Source: Anaerococcus porci (GTDB lineage: Bacteria; Bacillota; Clostridia; Tissierellales; Peptoniphilaceae). From it: a stretch of DNA of 64,000 nucleotides. This document shows positions 25,644 through 34,781 of the stretch, in pieces. The DNA is taken from the NCBI RefSeq assembly GCF_009696575.1, contig NZ_VULQ01000006.1, forward strand, positions 1-64,000. The letters are read 5' to 3'. Below the pieces are notes generated by a model. It saw only the letters and a list, made by a program, of their open reading frames with translations. It had not been told where the DNA came from and did not search any database. Position 1 is the first letter of the stretch, and the number at the start of each line of letters is the position of its first letter. The translations under genes were made by a program, and so were the position numbers.

Positions 25644-28262
25644 ATGACAGAAACGATACGAATAGGTGATAAAAATGATAGTAAAGCCCTTTTTGTTAGG
25701 GTAAATGGTAAGGTCTATGAAACATATGAGGATAAGACTCTTCTTAGATTTTTAAGAGATGACTTAAAACTAACATCGGTAAAGGATGGATGTAGTCAAG
25801 GAGCTTGTGGTACATGTACAGTTTTAGTAGGAGATGCATCCAAAAAAGCCTGTGTAGTTAGACTTTCAAAATTAAATGACCAAGAGGTAATAACAAGTGA
25901 AGGTCTCAAGGATGAAGAAAAAGAAGCTTTCACTTATGCCTTTACTAAGGCGGGAGCTGTCCAATGTGGATTTTGCATACCTGGTATGGTGATGAGCGGA
26001 GTAAGTGTTATAAGATCCAACCCTAATCCTACAGAAGATGATATAAGAAAAGGAATAAGAGGAAATATCTGTAGGTGTACAGGATATAAGAAAATTGTAG
26101 AAGGAATAATGCTTGCAAGTGCCATACTTAGGGGAGATGAAAAAATAAATTATGAGGAATCAGAAGCCTTAGTAGGGGCAAGGGCAGATAGGATTGATGC
26201 TCACGATAAGATACTAGGAACTGGTATTTATGCTGATGATATAGAATTAGATAATATGCTTTATGGCTCATGTGTAAGAACAAAATATCCTAGGGCTAAG
26301 CTATTAAAACTTGATCCAAGTAAGGCTTTAGAGCTTGATGGAGTAGTTGGAGTCTTAACTGCAAAAGATGTACCAGTAAATCTTATAGGACATATCCAAA
26401 GAGACTGGCCAGTTTTTATAGATGTGGGAGAGGAAACAAAATCTCTTGCGGATGCTTTCTGTTTTGTAGTGGCAGAAGATGAAAAAACTTTAGAAAAGGC
26501 AAAAAAACTTGTAGAAGTGGAGCTGGAGGAGTTAAAACCTGTAAGTACTATTGAAGAAGCTATGGCAGAAGATGCTCCAAAAATTCATCCTGATGGAAAT
26601 CTTTGTCAAAAAAGACATGTAAGCCGTGGAGATGCTAAGAAAGCCTTAGAAAACTCTAAGTACATAGCAAGCTTTACTTACAAAACTCCTTTAGGAGAGC
26701 ATGCTTACCTAGAACCAGAATGTTGTGTAGCAGAACCTTATAAAGATGGGGTAAGAGTATATTCATCAGATCAATCAGTATACGATACAAGAAGAGAGTT
26801 ATCTATAATGTTTAATTGGGAAGATACTCCAGAAAGGATTGTTGTAGTCAATCCTTTTGTAGGAGGAGCATTTGGTGGAAAAGAAGACATGAGTGTCCAA
26901 CCACCAGCAGCCCTTGCAGCCTACCTATATCAAAGACCAGTTAAACATAAATTTACCAGAGATGAGTCTTTAAGATGGCATCCAAAACGTCACCCTATGG
27001 AGGGAAGATTTACCATTGGCTGTGATGAGAATGGAATTTTCCAAGGTATGGAATGTGAAATCTACTTTGATACTGGAGCTTATGCTTCCCTTTGTGGACC
27101 AGTTTTAGAAAGAGCCTGTACTCATTCGGTAGGACCTTACAACTACCAAAACACAGATATAAAGGGATTTGGTTATTATACAAACAATCCACCATCAGGA
27201 GCTTTCAGAGGATTTGGAGTTTGCCAATCAAATTTTGCAATGGAAAGTAATATTAATATATTAGCTGAAAAAGTAGGGATATCACCTTGGGAGATAAGAT
27301 ACAGAAATGCTATAAAACCAGGAGAAGTCCTACCTAATGGACAAATTGCAGACAGATCTACAGCTCTTGTAGAATGTCTTGAAGCAGTAAAAGACATATA
27401 TGAAGAAAATAAAGACCATGCAGGTATAGCAGTAGCTATGAAAAATGCAGGGGTTGGTGTTGGATTAAAGGATATAGGAAGGGTTAAAATAGTAGTAGAT
27501 GGTGATATGGTAAAAGTCTATTCTGGAGCAACTTGCATAGGACAAGGAGTAGGAACTATAATCCTTCAAATGATTGGAAAAGCAACATCTCTTCCATATC
27601 ATAAGATAAAAATTATGCCTCCAAATACCCTAACAAGTCCTGACTCTGGAACTACATCAGGATCAAGACACACCTTGATAACAGGTGAAGCTGCCAAAAA
27701 ATGTGCAGAAAAACTTGCAAAAGACTTAGAAAATCATAGTCTAGAAGAGTTAGATAAAAAAGAATATTTCTATGAATATGATGACCCAACAGATCCATTA
27801 GGATCAGATAAGCCAAATCCAAAATCCCACTTAGCCTATGGTTTTGCAGCTCATGTAGTAGTCCTTGATGATAATGGAAAAGTTACTGATGTATATGCAG
27901 CCCATGATTCAGGAAAAGTAGTCAACCCAACCACCATTGAAGGTCAAATAGAAGGTGGGGTAGTGATGAGCTTAGGCTATGCCCTAACAGAAGATCTTAA
28001 ATTAAAAGATTCTGTTATAAAGGCAAAATATGGTAACATGGGACTTTGGAGGTCTACAGATACTCCTAGAATTCACCCTATTTTGATAGAAAAAGAAGAA
28101 TTACTAGATCTTGCCTATGGGGCAAAGGGAATTGGAGAAATAGCGACTATTCCTACAGCTCCAGCAGTTCAAGGAGCCTACTATGCTCTTGATGGGGACT
28201 TAAGACTTGAACTACCACTTAGGGATACCTTCTATAAAAAGACAAAAAAAATTGAAAAATAG
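25644..28262 (+). CDS. xdhD: Selenium-dependent xanthine dehydrogenase, fused Fe-S and Mo protein
   Basis: This is an 872-aa fusion. About residues 1-165 are the two 2Fe-2S domains (CSQGACGTC, CGFCIPG, CRCTGY). About residues 170-870 are the molybdopterin-binding large-subunit domains (NPFVGGAFGGK, AFRGFGVCQ, TCIGQGVG, GAKGIGE with the catalytic Glu). This layout with accessory genes matches TIGR03311 (selenium-dependent xanthine dehydrogenase, XdhD). No separate FAD subunit is adjacent, so electron transfer may use YgfK or the upstream XdhB. No in-frame TGA is present, so selenium would be in the cofactor and not in the chain. The gene is followed by a strong hairpin. Confidence 0.92.
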   Translation: MTETIRIGDKNDSKALFVRVNGKVYETYEDKTLLRFLRDDLKLTSVKDGCSQGACGTCTVLVGDASKKACVVRLSKLNDQEVITSEGLKDEEKEAFTYAFTKAGAVQCGFCIPGMVMSGVSVIRSNPNPTEDDIRKGIRGNICRCTGYKKIVEGIMLASAILRGDEKINYEESEALVGARADRIDAHDKILGTGIYADDIELDNMLYGSCVRTKYPRAKLLKLDPSKALELDGVVGVLTAKDVPVNLIGHIQRDWPVFIDVGEETKSLADAFCFVVAEDEKTLEKAKKLVEVELEELKPVSTIEEAMAEDAPKIHPDGNLCQKRHVSRGDAKKALENSKYIASFTYKTPLGEHAYLEPECCVAEPYKDGVRVYSSDQSVYDTRRELSIMFNWEDTPERIVVVNPFVGGAFGGKEDMSVQPPAALAAYLYQRPVKHKFTRDESLRWHPKRHPMEGRFTIGCDENGIFQGMECEIYFDTGAYASLCGPVLERACTHSVGPYNYQNTDIKGFGYYTNNPPSGAFRGFGVCQSNFAMESNINILAEKVGISPWEIRYRNAIKPGEVLPNGQIADRSTALVECLEAVKDIYEENKDHAGIAVAMKNAGVGVGLKDIGRVKIVVDGDMVKVYSGATCIGQGVGTIILQMIGKATSLPYHKIKIMPPNTLTSPDSGTTSGSRHTLITGEAAKKCAEKLAKDLENHSLEELDKKEYFYEYDDPTDPLGSDKPNPKSHLAYGFAAHVVVLDDNGKVTDVYAAHDSGKVVNPTTIEGQIEGGVVMSLGYALTEDLKLKDSVIKAKYGNMGLWRSTDTPRIHPILIEKEELLDLAYGAKGIGEIATIPTAPAVQGAYYALDGDLRLELPLRDTFYKKTKKIEK

Positions 28263-28305
28263 GAGATTATAGCTGTAGCGACAAAAAATTGCTACAGCTT
28301 TTTTT
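28261..28305 (+). terminator. Intrinsic terminator abutting the yqeC start
   Basis: AGCTGTAGC (28271-28279) pairs perfectly with GCTACAGCT (28291-28299), followed by six T, and the ATG of yqeC begins on the next base (28306). An AGGAG lies before the hairpin (28261-28265). If the hairpin folds without terminating, the site would be about 11 bases from the ATG. It may therefore act as terminator, attenuator or spacing device. Confidence 0.75.
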
Positions 28306-29019
28306 ATGAAAAAAGATATATTAGACATATTAGATATAAAAAAAAATGACATAATATCCATTACAGGATCAGCAGGAAAAACAAGTCTTATGTTCTACCT
28401 TGCAAAAAGACTTAGAGATAAGGGGAAAGTCTTAGTAACTACATCAACTAAGATAAAAGTACCTAAAAATGATGAATATGATTTTTTGTATACATCAAAA
28501 AAGGATTATAAAAGGCCAATAAATAATAAACTTGTAGTAATAGGTAAGCTTATAAAAGATAAAAATAAACTTAAGTCTATAGATAAGGATATTCTCTTAG
28601 AAAAAATCAAAGATTTTGACTTTACTCTAATAGAAGCAGATGGGTCTAGAAATCTTCCCTTAAAATATTGGAAGGATTATGAACCAGTAATCTATAAAGA
28701 AACTTCCAAGGCTATAGGGATTTTTCCAATAAAGGTTCTTGGAAAAAAGCCTAACAATGACTTTATTTATAACTATGAAGACTATATTAGAAATATAGGT
28801 AAGGACATAATTAGCAAAGAAATAATCTTAAAACTAATTAAATCAAAGCCTGGAATATTTAAAGGCTTTGAGGGTAAAAAAATAATATATATAAACCAAG
28901 TAGAAAGTAATGAAGAAAAAGAAAAAGCTTATGACTTAGCCAAATACCTTAAGGATAATTTGGATGAAGTTATGGTCTTTTATGGTTCTATCTTAAAGGA
29001 GGAATATTATGAAAATTAG
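28306..29019 (+). CDS. yqeC: YqeC, selenium-dependent hydroxylase accessory protein
   Basis: This is a 237-aa P-loop protein of the TIGR03172 YqeC family. The nucleotide loop is SITGSAGKTSLM near residue 19, and a Walker-B-like FTLIEADGSRNLPLK is near residue 105. It is thought to help mature the selenium-containing molybdenum site. It overlaps mocA by 11 bases and starts directly after the terminator T-run, so it has no ordinary ribosome binding site. The exact reaction is unknown. Confidence 0.85.
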   Translation: MKKDILDILDIKKNDIISITGSAGKTSLMFYLAKRLRDKGKVLVTTSTKIKVPKNDEYDFLYTSKKDYKRPINNKLVVIGKLIKDKNKLKSIDKDILLEKIKDFDFTLIEADGSRNLPLKYWKDYEPVIYKETSKAIGIFPIKVLGKKPNNDFIYNYEDYIRNIGKDIISKEIILKLIKSKPGIFKGFEGKKIIYINQVESNEEKEKAYDLAKYLKDNLDEVMVFYGSILKEEYYEN

Positions 29020-29581
29020 TGCAATAATTATGGCATCTGGTCTTTCAAAAAGAATGGGTGAAAACAAACTTTTACTAGATTTTAATGGTAAAAAGCTTTA
29101 CCAATGGACTTTTGATATGATAGAAAAAGTTGGATTTTATGATGTAATCTTAGTTTCATCATATGAAGAAATCTTAAATGATGCTAAAAAAAGAGGATTC
29201 AAGGCAATATTTAATGACAAAAATGAAGTAGGCAAGTCAGCATCTATAAAATATGGGGTTCTAAATTGTGATAAGGACTCAGCTATGATGTTTTTTGTCG
29301 CAGATCAACCTTTACTCACACTTGAAACTGTAAATAAACTCATAGAAGCTTACAAGAAAAATGAGTATGTAACCTATCCAAGGACTGAAAAAAGAAGAGG
29401 AGCACCTGTTATATTTTCAAACGAATTTAGGGAAGGACTTTTAGCCTTAGAATTTGATCAAGGCGGAATGCTTCTTGTTAAAGATAATGACAAAAATGAA
29501 GTGTATATAGATGACATAAAAGAACTATGGGATGTAGATACCTATAGAAACCTAGAGGAGTTTGAAGATGCTAGAAAATGA
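29009..29581 (+). CDS. mocA: Molybdenum cofactor cytidylyltransferase-like protein
   Basis: This 190-aa GT-A nucleotidyltransferase has the MASGLSKRMGENK loop at the N-terminus and the metal-binding FFVADQPLL motif near residue 97. It converts Mo-molybdopterin and CTP to the cytosine dinucleotide cofactor in MocA relatives. In selenium clusters it is the TIGR03310 (YgfJ-like) member. It sits between yqeC and yqeB with overlaps on both sides. An AAAGGAGG site lies upstream. Confidence 0.9.
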   Translation: MKISAIIMASGLSKRMGENKLLLDFNGKKLYQWTFDMIEKVGFYDVILVSSYEEILNDAKKRGFKAIFNDKNEVGKSASIKYGVLNCDKDSAMMFFVADQPLLTLETVNKLIEAYKKNEYVTYPRTEKRRGAPVIFSNEFREGLLALEFDQGGMLLVKDNDKNEVYIDDIKELWDVDTYRNLEEFEDARK

Positions 29582-30389
29582 TATAGTAGTTTTTAGAGGG
29601 GGTGGAGATGTAGCCACAGGTTCTATCCAGAAGCTTCATAGAACTGGTTTTAAAGTTTTAGTTCTTGAAATGGAGAAACCTCTTTGTATAAGAAGATATG
29701 TATCTTGCGCCCAAGCAATATTCGATGGTGAAATTCAAATAGAAGACTTTATAGCTAAAAAGGTAACTAATATTGATGAAATAAAAGAGTGCTGGAAGGA
29801 TGGAAAAGTTCCAGTATATATTGACCCAAAGGCTGAAATTATAAAAAAATTAAAACCTATGGCTTTAGTTGATGGAACTCTAGCTAAGAAAAATATTGGG
29901 ACAAATAAGCAAATGGCAGACATAACTATAGCCTTAGGTCCTGGATATGAGGCAGGGATAGATGTAGATGTAGTTATAGAAACAAATAGGGGGCATGATT
30001 TGGGAAGGCTAATCTTCGAAGGAAATGCTCAAAAAAACACAGGTATTCCAGGTAATATAAATGGATATACAACTGAAAGAATCCTAAGATCTCCTGATGA
30101 TGGAGAAATTGAAGTAATAAAAGATATAGGATCAATTGTGAAAAAAGGAGAAGTTTTAGCCTATGTAAATGATAAAGAAGTTAGATCAGAACTTGATGGT
30201 ATGGTAAGGGGTATGATTGGAAATAAATCAAAGGTTACAAAAGACCTTAAAATAGGAGATGTAGATCCAAGAGTAAATAAAAGAAACACAAAAACCATAT
30301 CTGATAAGGCAAGACTTATAGGTGGAGGAACTCTTGAAGCAATCCTCATATGTAAAAGGAGAATAGAAGATGGATTTAGAAATTCTTAG
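29568..30389 (+). CDS. yqeB: YqeB, selenium-dependent molybdenum cofactor biosynthesis protein
   Basis: This is a protein of about 273 aa in the TIGR03309 (matur_yqeB) family. The start ATG 29568 is preferred to a TTG at 29562 because AGAGGAG lies seven bases before it. It opens with VVFRGGGDVATGSIQKLH, a Rossmann-type loop related to the XdhC fold. A later segment (RSPDDGEIEVIKDIGSIVKKG) looks like a lipoyl/barrel-sandwich hybrid. It is placed in all known selenium-dependent hydroxylase clusters and may insert or activate selenium at the Mo site. Mechanism is inferred. Confidence 0.88.
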   Translation: MLENDIVVFRGGGDVATGSIQKLHRTGFKVLVLEMEKPLCIRRYVSCAQAIFDGEIQIEDFIAKKVTNIDEIKECWKDGKVPVYIDPKAEIIKKLKPMALVDGTLAKKNIGTNKQMADITIALGPGYEAGIDVDVVIETNRGHDLGRLIFEGNAQKNTGIPGNINGYTTERILRSPDDGEIEVIKDIGSIVKKGEVLAYVNDKEVRSELDGMVRGMIGNKSKVTKDLKIGDVDPRVNKRNTKTISDKARLIGGGTLEAILICKRRIEDGFRNS

Positions 30390-31146
30390 AGAAGTTGTTA
30401 AGGAATTAGAAAATGGAAGAAATGTAGCTCTTGCTATACTTACAGAAACAAAGGGGTCAGCCCCAGGCAAGGATAACTCTACTATGGCTGTTTTTGAAAA
30501 TGGGAAAACTTTTGGAACTATAGGAGGTGGTCCTATTGAATATGACTTGACAAAAAAGGCCTTAAAAGCTCTTAAAGAAGACAAAGAAAAATCTTTTGAC
30601 TACACTCTCAATGAGAAGCAAGAGGTAAAAATGCTTTGTGGTGGTCAAAACAAAGGTTATATAAAAATATTTAGGGTAAATCCCAGGCTTTTAATATTTG
30701 GAGCAGGTCATGTCGGCCAAAAACTTGCAAGAATTGCAACAAAAACAGGTTTTAATGTAGTAGTTATAGATCAAAGGGAAGACTTTAAAAACAAAAAAGA
30801 TTTAGAAGATATAGACCAATTTGTCCTTAAAAAGCCAAAAGAGTTTTCTGAAAATTTTGATTTTAATAAAAATACCTATATATTAATAGCAACTCCTGAC
30901 TATGATGAAGAAGTTTTAGAAAATGTTATAGACAAAGACTACAAGTTTTTGGGAATGATAGGATCAAAAAGAAAGGTTAAGAGAGTTTTTGATAATCTAA
31001 GAGAAAAGGGTGTGGATAAAAAACTACTAGATAAAGTCCATGCTCCTGTAGGTTATCCTATTGATGATGGCAGTGTGGAAGAGATAGCCATATCAATAAT
31101 TTCACAAATAATATCCATAAAAAACAATAAAGAAATCAATAAGTAG
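30370..31146 (+). CDS. XdhC/CoxI-family molybdenum enzyme maturation factor
   Basis: This protein of 258 aa has the N-terminal XdhC motif ILTETKGSAPGK (residues about 20-31) with IGGGPIEYD. A Rossmann domain follows with IFGAGHVGQKLARIA (near residue 112) and a C-terminal APVGYPIDDGS motif. XdhC proteins bind Moco, oversee sulfuration and insert it into the target hydroxylase. The Rossmann NAD-binding region is intact. It overlaps yqeB by 20 bases. The gene is not the iron-sulfur subunit also called xdhC. Confidence 0.9.
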   Translation: MDLEILREVVKELENGRNVALAILTETKGSAPGKDNSTMAVFENGKTFGTIGGGPIEYDLTKKALKALKEDKEKSFDYTLNEKQEVKMLCGGQNKGYIKIFRVNPRLLIFGAGHVGQKLARIATKTGFNVVVIDQREDFKNKKDLEDIDQFVLKKPKEFSENFDFNKNTYILIATPDYDEEVLENVIDKDYKFLGMIGSKRKVKRVFDNLREKGVDKKLLDKVHAPVGYPIDDGSVEEIAISIISQIISIKNNKEINK

Positions 31147-31154
31147 GAGAGAAT

Positions 31155-32147
31155 ATGCTAAGGAAAGTTAAGGTTGAAGAAGCAATAGGAAAGCCTCTAT
31201 TTCATGATTTGACAGGAATAATGGCAGATGGTTTCAAAGGAGTTGTTTTTAAAAGAGGTCACATAGTAGAAGAAAGCGACATAGAAAAGCTTAAGAATAT
31301 AGGCAAGGAAAATCTCTTTGTAGGGGAGCTTGATTATGGCTTTGTTCACGAAGAAGATGCAATAAAAGAAGTTGCAGATGATTTAATTGGGGAAAATATA
31401 TGCTACAAAGATCCATCTGAGGGAAAAATCACATTTAAGGCAAATAGCGATGGAATATTTGTTACAAATAGAAAGGGATTATTTGAATTAAACAATGAAG
31501 GTGATTACACCTTTGCTACCATTCCTTCCTATACTAAGGTTTTTAGTGGAGATAATCTAGTTGGAGGAAGAATAGTTCCGCTTTTTACTAAGAGAGAAGA
31601 AGTAGAAAACATAAAGAGAATAGGACAAAGGTATAGACCTATATTCGAAGTAAAGAAATTTCATAAGCTTAGGGTAGGAATTATAATTACAGGAAATGAA
31701 ATTTATACAGCTAGGATAGATGACTTATTTGAACCGGTTATAAGAGAAAAACTATCTTTTTATGACCATGAAATTTTAGGAATTGAGAAATGCCCTGATG
31801 ATATGAATTATATAAAAAATGTTGCAAAAGGCTACCTTGAAAGAAAAGCTGATCTTATAGTATTTTCTGGTGGAATGAGTGTAGACCCAGATGATATTAC
31901 ACCAACAATAATAAAAGATATGTCAGATAAGTTGATAATACAAGGTATACCAGTTCAACCAGGTAATATGCTTACAGTAGGAATTAAAGATAAGACTTAT
32001 CTAGTAGGAGTTCCTGGTGCATCCATACATTCTAAATTTACAAGCTTTGATATATTTCTCCCTAGATTTTTTGCAAAACTTGATCTTAAAAAAGAAGACT
32101 TCACAGAACTAGGTGAGGGTGGTCTTTTGGCAGGTAGAAAATGTTAA
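31155..32147 (+). CDS. MoeA/CinA-like molybdopterin-binding protein
   Basis: This 330-aa protein shows a molybdopterin-binding (MoCF) domain in about residues 175-310 with IIITGNEIYTA and the signature VFSGGMSVDPDDITPT. An N-terminal region (about 1-165) resembles the accessory domain of such proteins but lacks the usual MoeA domains I-II pattern. It is shorter than MoeA (about 400 aa), so it is probably a pathway-specific variant that binds molybdopterin during cofactor assembly. It overlaps the M20 hydrolase gene by 7 bases. The exact step is unknown. Confidence 0.75.
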   Translation: MLRKVKVEEAIGKPLFHDLTGIMADGFKGVVFKRGHIVEESDIEKLKNIGKENLFVGELDYGFVHEEDAIKEVADDLIGENICYKDPSEGKITFKANSDGIFVTNRKGLFELNNEGDYTFATIPSYTKVFSGDNLVGGRIVPLFTKREEVENIKRIGQRYRPIFEVKKFHKLRVGIIITGNEIYTARIDDLFEPVIREKLSFYDHEILGIEKCPDDMNYIKNVAKGYLERKADLIVFSGGMSVDPDDITPTIIKDMSDKLIIQGIPVQPGNMLTVGIKDKTYLVGVPGASIHSKFTSFDIFLPRFFAKLDLKKEDFTELGEGGLLAGRKC

Positions 32148-33313
32148 GAATATCAAATCAAGATTTAAAAATTATAACAGACATAAGGCATGATATACAC
32201 AAGCATCCAGAAAAATCAGGAGAAGAATTCAGAACGACAGAGATTATTAGGAATTATATTTCCCAATTTAAAGATATAGAAATAATAGAATTTCCTATAA
32301 AAACAGGTCTTGTAGCAAGACTAAAGACTGGAAAAAATGGAAAGGTCATAGCAATTAGATCTGACATAGATGCTCTTTTACAGAAGGAAGAAACAGAAGT
32401 AGACTATAAGTCCCTAGATGATAAACTTATGCATGCTTGTGGACATGATTATCATACCGCTGTTAACCTTGGTCTTGTAAAATTATTATCATCTAATAAG
32501 AAGCTATTAAAGGGCGATGTGGTTTTTATTTTCCAAAGATCAGAAGAGATTACTAAAGGTGCTAAGGAACTTATAGACTTAGGTCTTTTTGAAAAAGTAA
32601 AAATTGACTATATATTTGGTTTTCACAATTGGCCTTTAATAGATTATGGAAAGGTGATTGTAAAAAAGGGAGCCTTGATGTCTACAAAGACAAATTTTAA
32701 GATAAAAATAATAGGTCACGGTCAACATGGTTCCATGCCAGAACTTAATATTGACCCTATAGTTTGTGCATCAAATATAGTAATGAGCCTTCAAACAATT
32801 ATTTCAAGAAATACAAATCCTTTTGATAATACAGTTCTTTCTGTAAATTCCATAAATGGAGGAAGTGAGGATAATCTTGTGGTAGATAGGGTAGATTTAA
32901 GTGCAACTATTAGAAGTCTTTCGGAAAAAAGCCTAGAAAATTCTATAAAAAGAATGGAAGAGATAGTTGAATATACTGCAAAATCCTACCGATGCAAATA
33001 TAAAATAGAATATGAGGATCTTATTCCCTTAGTATATAATCCTGAAAAAATGTATGAATTTGTCTTAAAATCCGTCCTAAAAACTTTAGACAAGTCCAAT
33101 ATAATAAGAGATGGTCAAACTATGGCAAGTGAAGATTTTGCTTTTTATATGAAAAAAGTACCAGGATTTTTCTACTGGTTTGGAAGTGGAGAAGAAGGTC
33201 ATAACAAAGAAGCCCTCCACAGTAGAAAATTTTACTGCTCAGATAAGGCTATAAAAACTGCTGTAGAAGTAATAGCAAATACAGTAATAGATGGACAAGA
33301 TTACTTTAATTAA
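32141..33313 (+). CDS. M20 family amidohydrolase
   Basis: This is a 390-aa zinc amidohydrolase in the amidohydrolase/hippuricase branch of M20. It has the first pair IRSDIDALL, the HACGHDYHTA signature, RSEEITKGA and FGFHNWPL, plus a dimerisation region (GHGQHGSMPELNIDP). The substrate is unknown: N-acyl amino acids or a ureido derivative are the usual choices. It overlaps the moeA-like gene and belongs to the same operon, which suggests a role in nitrogen-compound breakdown. Confidence 0.88.
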   Translation: MLRISNQDLKIITDIRHDIHKHPEKSGEEFRTTEIIRNYISQFKDIEIIEFPIKTGLVARLKTGKNGKVIAIRSDIDALLQKEETEVDYKSLDDKLMHACGHDYHTAVNLGLVKLLSSNKKLLKGDVVFIFQRSEEITKGAKELIDLGLFEKVKIDYIFGFHNWPLIDYGKVIVKKGALMSTKTNFKIKIIGHGQHGSMPELNIDPIVCASNIVMSLQTIISRNTNPFDNTVLSVNSINGGSEDNLVVDRVDLSATIRSLSEKSLENSIKRMEEIVEYTAKSYRCKYKIEYEDLIPLVYNPEKMYEFVLKSVLKTLDKSNIIRDGQTMASEDFAFYMKKVPGFFYWFGSGEEGHNKEALHSRKFYCSDKAIKTAVEVIANTVIDGQDYFN

Positions 33314-33321
33314 GGAGATTT

Positions 33322-33765
33322 ATGTTAAAAAGTAAAGAATATTATAAACTTATACTATCTGAGCTTAAAAAAGACAACATCATAGAAAACTTTGAAAAAG
33401 TCAATGGTAAGATTACAAAAATAATGGAAATCGATGTGACAGATTCTCCAGAAAATATAGACCAAAAAACAGACCTTGATAAGGGAATATACGCCTTTTT
33501 GGCGAGTTTTGACTATTTGGATATAGAAGTAGGAATAGTAGTTGATATAAACAAGCTAAAGCCCCTATCACCATTTTGGATAGTAAAATAAGAGAACTCA
33601 AAGGGCAAAATTGACAAAAAAGCCATGAAATTTTTCCTAGAAACACTTATAGAAAACCTAGAAGAAGGAAAAACAAACTTCCCACTTTTTGTATTTTACA
33701 ATAACAAAAATAAATTTTCAGTATCTCCCAATGTAATAGATCCTCTTGATATAATGAAAAAATAA
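33322..33765 (+). pseudogene. Hypothetical gene interrupted by an in-frame TAA
   Basis: An 89-codon ORF (33322-33591) ends at TAA, but the same frame continues for 57 codons without a stop to TAA 33763-33765. The second part is clearly protein-like (KKAMKFFLETLIENLEEG, NFPLFVFYNNKNK, VIDPLDIMKK). The full product would be about 147 aa. It seems to be one gene with a nonsense mutation, or a sequence error. I do not recognise the family. It is the last gene of the selenium/molybdenum island, with an AAGGAG site. Confidence 0.6.
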
Positions 33766-33798
33766 GAAGGTTAGTAGCTTATCTCCTTCTTATTTTTT
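33757..33798. terminator. Terminator ending the purine island
   Basis: AAAAAATAAGAAGG (33757-33770) pairs perfectly with CCTTCTTATTTTTT (33785-33798). It can work in both directions, since a T-run follows on each strand. It closes the operon running from yqeC or earlier. Confidence 0.75.
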
Positions 33799-33990
33799 AT
33801 CAAAAAAATATCTTATTTTCTTTATTAAAATTGAAATTATATATCCTCCTATAAGGATAAAAAAGTTAAAAGAAAAACTCTTAAAATCACCAAATTTATT
33901 TACATCAATCTCATATAAACTAAGATTATTTACACGATGAGTATACTTAGTACTGAAATTAATATGGATATTAAAAACTTTGACCTGTAT
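33790..33990 (-). pseudogene. Minus-strand remnant ending in a membrane segment
   Basis: Read on the minus strand, about 65 open codons carry coding-like sequence: VKVFNIHINFSTKYTH, SLYEIDVNKFGDFKSFSF, then a hydrophobic stretch FFILIGGYIISILI and a basic tail KKIRYFF. The frame closes in the terminator. No ATG is present and a stop lies just upstream. It looks like the C-terminus of a lost membrane protein. Confidence 0.35.
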
Positions 33991-33999
33991 ATATTAGTC

Positions 34000-34390
34000 A
34001 AAGTAATAATCAAATCATAATATAAAATATCAGGTGTAAACATCCAAATTAAAAAGCAGAAAAAATGACAAAAACCTATAAAAATTTGTTAGCAAGGCAT
34101 ATAATAGGAGGTCATTATGAAATGTTTTACCATAAAATTAATAGAAACACCAAGCAAAAGTAAAATATTAAAGAATTTTTTAGGTGTGAACTTGAAAAAT
34201 CAGATAGTCAACTACTAAAGCATGAATTAATAGTATTTTTAGATTATAAAAAATATAATCCTATAGGATACAATTTCCAGAAATTTTATAAATTGGTATT
34301 ACAATAGCAAAATAAATACATCATATGAGTACTAAATATAGAAATATCACCTGATAGAATCAGAGAGTTTATTAAGGTCCACTACTATAA
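34000..34390 (+). other. Gene-less stretch with short open fragments
   Basis: No intact gene is visible here. Short frames such as EFFRCELEKSDSQLLKHE followed by VFLDYKKYNPIGY (about 34180-34305) look like eroded coding sequence but are not assignable. Together with the flanking remnants it forms part of a degraded 1.1-kb region between the purine island and the PTS operon. Confidence 0.3.
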
Positions 34391-34582
34391 TACAAAAGAA
34401 TAAATGATGATTTAGAAACAACCATCGTAAAAATTTACAAAAATAGTATAACAACTAGAGAAATAGCTTCTTTAATATCCAGAATGTATGGTCATTATTA
34501 TTCAGCAAGCACAAAATCAAATATATCTAAACTAGTTGACAAAGATATAAAAACATTTCATCAAATAATGAAGACTCATTAG
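34391..34582 (+). pseudogene. IS256-family transposase fragment
   Basis: About 63 codons read DDLETTIVKIYKNSITTREI and ASLISRMYGHYYSASTKSNI, then SKLVDKDIKTFHQ and a stop. This matches the N-terminal region of mutator/IS256 transposases, where the motif is MTTRDI...YG...S...IS. The catalytic DDE core is absent, so it is a relic. I could not identify inverted repeats. It marks an old mobile-element insertion at the left side of the PTS operon. Confidence 0.65.
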
Positions 34583-34781
34583 ATTGCATAATCTGCATGA
34601 TATGTTTAGAATACAATGAAAAATTTGATAATAGAATAAATAAAGGATTTGGAAAAATTCAAGATAAAAATAGAAGAAATATTTAATAAATTAGAAAAAT
34701 AAAAAAATGAAAAAGTTTTCTATCTTAAAAGGGAGAAGTAGTAGATGTTAGCAAAATATTATAGGGGAGTTTGCAAAATGA

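Noticed and set aside
25644-28262. Selenocysteine codon in XdhD or XdhA
   Set aside because: Both frames are open with no TGA, and SelD is the cysteine form. Selenium, if present, would be in the cofactor.
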